Shown here: positions 58,099 to 64,000 of the stretch, piece by piece | Layout: every line of letters begins with the position of its first letter | How positions within the stretch are numbered: the stretch's first letter is position 1 | NCBI GenBank assembly: GCA_021234155.1 | Contig: JAJEKV010000063.1 | Span: 6,573,710-6,637,709 of the forward strand | Direction: 5' to 3' | DNA from: Isoetes taiwanensis | Lineage: Eukaryota; Streptophyta; Lycopodiopsida; Isoetales; Isoetaceae | Length of the DNA: 64,000 nt | Made by a program: the position numbers and the translations under genes | The notes under the pieces: generated by a model | Databases searched by the model: none | Told to the model about the DNA's origin: nothing | What the model saw: the letters and a program-made list of their open reading frames with translations, nothing else

Positions 58099-58483
58099 TT
58101 CATCCAAGAAGCATCATCTCATCATACAGATTGAAGATTATGCTCTTAATTTTGTACTAATTTATCAGAATAATATTTACTTTGTACTAATATAATATAT
58201 TGAAGCATATAATGTTTACACATCCCTCTTAATCTCTATAAATCCACAAAATAAACATCTCAAATCAGTCCTTATAATTCAGTGGATGATGAAGGCAATC
58301 AAATCAAAGTTCTTGAGAAAGCATGATATCGTTAAGAAATGGCTTCCAACTTGGAAATGATGATTCATAGAATTAAAATATATATGGCAAGTAGATAGAT
58401 GATCAATGGTAAGTGCATGTATTTACGGTGTTTGACGCATAAGATAGGATGGTAATTATGTGAATGTTTCAGTTTAGACAACA

Positions 58484-58484
<1 letters not shown>

Positions 58485-58518
<34 letters not shown>
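58485..58518. repeat. A homopolymer, 34 bases
   Basis: It lies in the dirigent 3' flank where the paralogues at 21660 and 26790 read ACAAATTACA, so the run has expanded only in this copy. Confidence 0.9.
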
Positions 58519-58521
<3 letters not shown>

Positions 58522-58849
58522 CAGGGTTCTTTGTTTGAGGGATCATGTGTTAAGAACTGAAATCGTGGTGCTTCCAGCAGGGGTGATTCTCATTTTCTCG
58601 GATTGATGGCATCCTAAAATTCTCAAAAGATTTGGGCAATGGAGAAGATGATAAAAGAAGCTTGGCAGACTGTGGTAGCAGCAGAAGGTCGAGTTTGTTC
58701 AGAAAAGGCCGATTTGCGAAGTTATTTTCCTATCGATCTGTTCATTGCTAGCAATTTACTTAATCCGATTCATTCGGTGGGACGGGCTGCTTATTAAAAT
58801 AGACACAATATAATCCCATAACAGATAACAGAAGAAGCATCTCCATGAT

Positions 58850-59998
58850 AAGTTAAGACGGCCCTTGCCGGAACAGGCTTATGCCCTTTTTCCATGGCAC
58901 CTCTGTCTTATATTTAGCTTAATATTATTGGGCCACGTAAGATAATAAGTCACCATAGTTTTTCCACTACACAATTTAAGACATGTCTTAAATGGGTTCC
59001 GTACAAGTTGAGTGGAGCATTTTATTCCGGGGGAAACCCCCCGCCACAAAATAAGGTATGCATTTCTATCCTATCACAGGGCTGCTCTGCCGGATCTTTA
59101 GGGTGTCATAAAAAAGAGTAAACAGAAGAAGCAGCCATTACCGGAATGGATCGTCAGCCTGGCCATGGAATGGATCGTCGACTTGCAGACCTTCAGCTGA
59201 TTGAATCGTGGGGAACGGAATGGAAAAGGCCAAAGGCCATACTTTATAAATATCAGGTTTCGGATTTGCATTGACAGGTCGGATTAAGCGTCGGATTGCA
59301 GAACGGATTTGCAGGTGCAGGTCGAATTTGGTGTTGCAGATCGGCCTTGTAGCAGGTAATTGGTGTTTGTTCTTTGTTTCTTTGCAGCTGTAGGTAGGTT
59401 CCATCCAAAAAGTAGATTAATGACTGAAGAGGTGCTGTTGTGCTGCTGAAGAGGCACCGATTCCAACAGGACTGGGGCCGGGAAGATTTTGGAAATTAGA
59501 GAACAGCCTATGAAACTCTGTAGTCTTATGAACAGTCCTATGAAGATTTTGAAAAACCCTATTCCAGTAGAATGATACACCCACTGAATCCGGAGTAAAA
59601 TTTCACCAGAGAGGTTAGAGATGGCGCCTTGCAAACACACGGCAATCGATTGGAAATGAAAACAGAACCTCACAAACAGGTCGGATTCAAGCCCAAAACA
59701 GGTCGGATTCAAACCCAAAAGCAGGTCGAAAATCAGAAGGTCGAAAATCAGATGTTTCAGAAGGATTTTGGTTCGCCAACAGGATTTTAGTGTGAATATC
59801 TTGCTCTGTCCAGTGTTATTTTGCATAGTGGAAAACCGTCATTATAAGACATGTCTTATGTGAATAAGACATGTCTTATATTAAAGTAGTGGAAAACCAT
59901 TTTTTTTAAGACATGTCGTATAGGTGACGTGGAACCCAAAAGGATGTCTTATAAGAATAAGACAGCCATAAAATAAGACTGCTGTGGAAAAAGGGCCT
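58850..59998. mobile_element. Long-TIR element, about 1.15 kb
   Basis: The outer 140-170 bp on both sides are diverged inverted repeats. They share TTAAG..GGCCCTT, GCCCTTTTTCCA, TGTCTTAT, TTTTCCACTAC and the palindrome AAGACATGTCTTA. The interior has a 180-codon minus-strand frame (59284-59826) without recognisable domains and short internal repeats (CAGGTCGGATTCAA). Long inverted ends without transposase suggest a non-autonomous Mutator-like or similar element. It interrupts sequence that is continuous downstream of the dirigent copy at 21.9 kb (GTTCAGAAAAGGCCGATTTG). Confidence 0.55.
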
Positions 59999-60244
59999 TA
60001 ATCTAAGAATACTTTATTTTATTTTTTCTACGTCACGAGACAACCAGGACAGAAAAATATGAGACATTTGGCGGTATGTCACATGGTATTTCCTCTCACC
60101 TCACCACAAGCAACTACCTTGAATGAAAGTTGCAGTTTATGTTGAAGCCATGGGTCCTAGAAAGTCAAGCATTGAATGGGTCAATTACTCTAAAATTACA
60201 TGTTTAGAAGATTCACGCAACTATCTTATTTGTTGTATCCTTGC

Positions 60245-60360
60245 AACTAGAAAAGATGTGAACATAATGGGCAAGTTGAGAAAAGATGTGCACATATGGG
60301 CAAGTTGCAACTAGAAAAGATGTGCACATATGGGCAAGATGTGCACATATGGGCAAGTCG
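60245..60360. repeat. Minisatellite of AAAAGATGTGCACATATGGGC units
   Basis: Four irregular copies of GAAAAGATGTGCACATATGG followed by GCAAGTTG-type spacer, two of them shortened. TGTGCACATATG contains nested palindromes. Confidence 0.85.
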
Positions 60361-60439
60361 AATTCGTTGAGAAACGACCAAGTTGGCGGAGTTCTTTTGT
60401 GCTCATATGGGCCATATCTACCATATCGGCCCATATGGG

Positions 60440-63074
60440 CCGGATACTATAGGTAAAAGCGAACAAACTTGAATAGTCTTTGAGATTTGTTTAAGGGTCT
60501 ATAGCATGGGCTAAAAATACATGAGCAGTTATAAGTTATCAAACCATATATAAAGCATGTTCCCCTTCTATTTTCTTTGATGCAAAAAAAAACCTAGGCT
60601 TGACACGTGGAAAAAAGCTGATGTACGCATGTGATGTCATGGTTCCTTTCTTTTTCTTGCTCTCCAAGCAATCCTAGCTATGTACGATTTCTTGGCTTTG
60701 CAAGCAATCTAGGTTCCTTGCTTTGCAATTCGCATGAACCCAAACAGATTTTTCAACGACCCAATTTAAGGTTTAGGTCGAGAGCTGGAGTTGTGGATTT
60801 GATTTGTGGAACAAAGGGCTGATCGGGCTATGGTGATCTTCAACGGGTTTTGAAGAAGGAAGAAAGGGTTGTGGGTATGCCGGATTTCCATAGCCGAGCG
60901 AGATTTGACTACATTCTTATTGTGATTCTTCCTCTTCTGTGATAGATGCCGAAGTTGAAGCTCCTACACTGCAGCCCAAATCTAAGGTTCATCATCCTTT
61001 GCCAGTTTTAGATCTGAACAAACCTCCTATGCTCTGCTCTGGGTATGGCAGATCAAAGTCTGATGCTGGTAGTGGTCTTAGATATGGCTCGGCTGGCTCA
61101 GCCGGCCAACATTAGAGTCTTTTTGAGCTCAATTAAGGGCCCTTACTCGATGCCACGTCAAAAAGCTCGCAGCCAATGGGGAGCCGAGCTTGTACAGAGT
61201 TTTTTTACCGAGCCTTGGTTTCGCCATTCCAGGTGTCAACTGCACGTAGCTTCGGTTATATCCGTGCCTCTAGCTTCGGGTGTCAGATTACACACGTAGC
61301 AATTATGACCGTTAGCTCCCGCCCCCGCTCAGGTATTTTCTTCAACAAAGTTTGCGCGAAGATCGATTGCCCGCGCCAAGGGAACTTCGATTTGCTCGGG
61401 AATAGCTTCGACCCCCGGACTTGTGTAGCATCCTGCGAGCCCCCAAAAAGGTGCTGCCAACAAACAGACGCATAGGATTATGTAGCCATCTAGCGGGCTT
61501 CTCTTGTTCTTTGTGATACCCGCATCGTGCTTATAGCTGGCTTCTTGGCCATACACAATGCATCATTATAAACAGTTTTGAACTGTACTTTGTGGGCCCC
61601 TCTGATTCGCCTCAGCAGTGCTTATCAGATTATTAGCCCTCTCTCTTTGTGGACCCCCCGGTGTCTTATTATCATCTCTTTTATATCTCTCGCTACGTCT
61701 GTGAGTGTCTCTTCTTTGTCCATCAGTGCTGGGAGTGGGAGATCCCACCTGACCTTGTTAAATTTGGACCTTATGTCTGTGTAGACCGGGCATTCCTTCT
61801 AAGTGAGTTTTGACCACAAAAAAGCTTCGGTCAAGGTAAAATCACCGAGTCTTTCCTAGTATTTCGATTCCGCTCCACATTCTAATTTGAATTCTGTGAC
61901 TTTAGATGGCTATAAGCTCTATCACAATGGGAAATGACTTTGAAAGCTTCGTGGTGTCGACCGGGAGCTTTGTTACACTCCAACCTGGAATGCGAGGTGA
62001 ATAGCGAGTCAAAAGATGCAGGAGAAGTGATGTTTCTGCACATTGGAAGGCTTTGGTGGTCGGTTTTCGATCAGGCAAAGAGATATTTGTACAAGTGAGT
62101 CATGTATACACTCCAACAAATATGGCAAAAGTAAAAATAAGCAAGAAGAACTTTCCCACGGTTAGAAGCAAATTGTAAGTATGTACTTCTATGCAATCCA
62201 TAAGTTACTTATCTAGTTCATTCCTATTCTCTCAGGTTTGTGTATATCTGATGTATAGAACACAATCTCTTCACAGTAGTGTATTCCATTGCTTTCACCA
62301 AGATATGGGCTCTTTGTTGTTCAAGGTAGCATACCAAAGCAGCCCAAAGAAAAGGGTATATGGTTCGAGGTATGAATACTTCCACGAAGATCCAAGCTTA
62401 TTGAGCTTCCATTGCCCAAATGTCCGAAAGCTATACCGGCAGCCTCCTCAATGCCACTTCGCCTTACTAGCACAGAGTAAGTTGTCACAGAAAATGTTTA
62501 CTGCATAAAAAGGAGAAGGAGGTTTCAAGGGCATGTGAAGACAAATTTAGGAATTGATTTGTTCATTGCCTTATTCAAGATGTTTAAGGCCCGGCACGGT
62601 GGATAGTTTTTAGATAGTCTATTTCTTGAAGGTCGGAGTGCTCGACTTCATGATGGAGCTGAATCTATCGAATGCGTGATAAGTCAAGACATGGTTCGGT
62701 TCGGATATTGCATCAGATATGAATCTATGTAATATAAATATAAGTGACGATTAATTAGAGATCTATTGTATATTGATTGAAAGGTTTGCTTTCAAAGTGT
62801 AACATAAAAATTTAAAGTAGCTAATGCATGATGCGAAAATATGAATATCATAAAATAAGGAGAAGAGTTGTTTTAAGACCCAGACGGCATGAAATTATGT
62901 ATAACATAAAATATGGAGTAGAGTTTTCGCACCGTGAGCTACGGTCTGCGAAATTCATTAGAGGTTTGATGGGATCACTTAAGGGCCCAACCCCGATGCC
63001 GATGGAAACCCACTAGGGTTGAGGCCCGAGACTCTAGGTTTCTAATGAACAGTTTGTAGATTCAAATCAGATTT
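60440..63074. other. Stretch without a recognised gene
   Basis: No family resemblance in the frames at 61045-61475 or 62191-62508. Composition becomes more GC-rich around 61.0-61.8 kb. It may be old retrotransposon sequence, but no LTR, primer site or domain was found. Confidence 0.4.
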
Positions 63075-63765
63075 CATTAACAATCTCAAGAGCGGGTTAC
63101 AATGCGATTTGCCATATCCATAACCAATGGTTACATGCATTTCGTGATCGCGTGGCTATTATGCAACACTTTATTTCTTTCTTTTAGGGGCGTATTTCAT
63201 GGTTATGTCCATGTTCCAAATGAATACATGCATTTTGCATTGTAACCACCGGCCCTTTTTTTCGTACTTTTCTTTTAGGGGTGAGTTACAAAGGCGAATT
63301 TGCCATGTCCACGTACCGACGGATACATGCATTTCGCATCTGAACCACGCAAAAAAAAAAAAAAAATTTAGGCGTGGTTACAAGGCAAATTTGCCGCGGT
63401 CCATAGCTCGACGGATACATGCATTTCAGATCGTAAAATCAAAAAAAAAAAAAAAAAAAGGGCTACATTCAAAGTCGCGAATTTGTCATGTCCACGACCG
63501 ACGGATACATGCATTTCGCGTAACCGCCCTAATTTTTTTTTTTTTTTTTTTAAAGGGCGAAGTTACAAAGGCGAATTTGCCATGTCCACAGTACCAAAGT
63601 AATATATGCATTTCGCGACCAGAACTACTATGTGTGTGTGTGTGTTTTTTTTTTCGCTCTTTCTTTTTCTTTATAGACCGTAGGCTACAAGTCTTGAATT
63701 TGTTACGCCCACAGCCCAACGGATACATGCATTTCAAGACCGTAACCATCGTGGCCCACTCTTTC
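63075..63765. repeat. Seven-unit array with homopolymer spacers
   Basis: Seven units begin near 63096, 63186, 63279, 63370, 63460, 63556 and 63676. The core of each is GTTACAAAGGCGAATTTGCC, then a CATGTCCAC-like stretch, then GACGGATACATGCATTTCGC, and finally ACCGTAACC. Between units lie runs of 8-20 A or T. The 213-codon frame across it is an artefact of the repeat. Confidence 0.9.
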
Positions 63766-64000
63766 ATAGTCAATTTGACAATAACTAACGAGAGACTACT
63801 TTTGAACTCACAAAACACTACTCAAAATTTAATGAAATAAAAAGAGTTGTGATTGCCTAAATATCAATGTTCATTGCTCTAAATTACTGAAAGCATCCTC
63901 ATTAACTTCCTCCCTTCAATTGAACCTCTTCTTGTATGGCAGCTATAAAATAAGAAAGTGTTGTTTTTGCAATCAGAGCCACGGTGCATAAATGTGTATA
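63766..64000. other. Window end, nothing recognised
   Basis: AT-rich sequence after the array without coding or repeat signal. Confidence 0.4.

Noticed and set aside
59284-59826. 180-codon minus-strand protein
   Set aside because: It lies in a repeat-rich interior of a non-autonomous element, with no domain and biased composition from short repeats.
63075-63765. CRISPR-like regular repeats
   Set aside because: Units are degenerate, spacers are homopolymers, and the host is a eukaryote.
63199-63840. 213-codon frame near the window end
   Set aside because: It runs through a tandem array with homopolymer spacers; lysine and phenylalanine runs come from A/T stretches.

Overview
The window reads as nuclear DNA from a land plant with a large, repeat-choked genome. 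Protein-coding signal is sparse, genes are split by introns or broken, and most of the sequence is transposable elements in several layers. A P5-type ATPase fragment of apparent P5B type, LINEs with a CCHC tail, a Sola-like DNA transposon and a small dirigent family suggest a seed-free plant such as a fern. That is inference; nothing here fixes the species.

Only one ordinary host gene looks intact: a single-exon dirigent protein gene at 20.8 kb with its TATA box. Two relatives are damaged: a 3' fragment at 26.2 kb inside a segmental duplication, and a nearly full copy at 57.6 kb with one frameshift. Other host sequences are broken fragments: a receptor-kinase tail (11.2 kb), a GDSL esterase/lipase (16.9-18.3 kb), a P5B-like ATPase (29.1-29.8 kb), and, side by side on the minus strand, a UBP12/13-type ubiquitin protease (50.6-50.9 kb) and an RRP6-like exonuclease (51.2-51.8 kb).

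Mobile elements, left to right: a minus-strand Helitron-like 3' end (2.9 kb); a LINE tail scrap (7.8 kb); a LINE reverse-transcriptase relic (10.2 kb); a short Sola-like MITE with a 4-bp duplication (13.1 kb); two 5'-truncated LINEs (14.0-15.1 and 15.3-16.4 kb); a LINE inside an old copia LTR relic (22.9-23.5 kb); a short LINE with a hexanucleotide tail (24.2 kb); a TIR-like bracket around the ATPase fragment (28.4-31.3 kb); two related fold-back repeats (33.4 and 35.9 kb); another LINE (34.9 kb); a second Helitron-like end (37.1 kb); a CACTA-like terminus with a palindromic 100-bp repeat array (38.2-38.8 kb); a SINE with a multiplied tRNA-like head (39.4 kb); a 4,973-bp Sola-like transposon (43.4-48.4 kb) with a CACTA-type MITE nested in its transposase; a gag-only copia-type LTR retrotransposon with apparently identical LTRs (53.1-55.8 kb); and a long-TIR element (58.9-60.0 kb). 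The window ends in a seven-unit repeat array whose units are separated by A/T homopolymers (63.1-63.8 kb).

Two layers are especially informative. First, the LINE copies share one conserved 3' end, but each carries a different microsatellite tail whose unit resembles the start of its own target-site duplication. Second, a segmental duplication (about 21.2-24.6 kb against 26.2-28.35 plus 36.29-36.83 kb) supplies empty-site alleles for two LINE insertions and shows that about 7.9 kb lies between the two parts of one duplicate. Large stretches (39.8-43.4, 48.4-50.6, 60.4-63.0 kb) hold no gene I can recognise.
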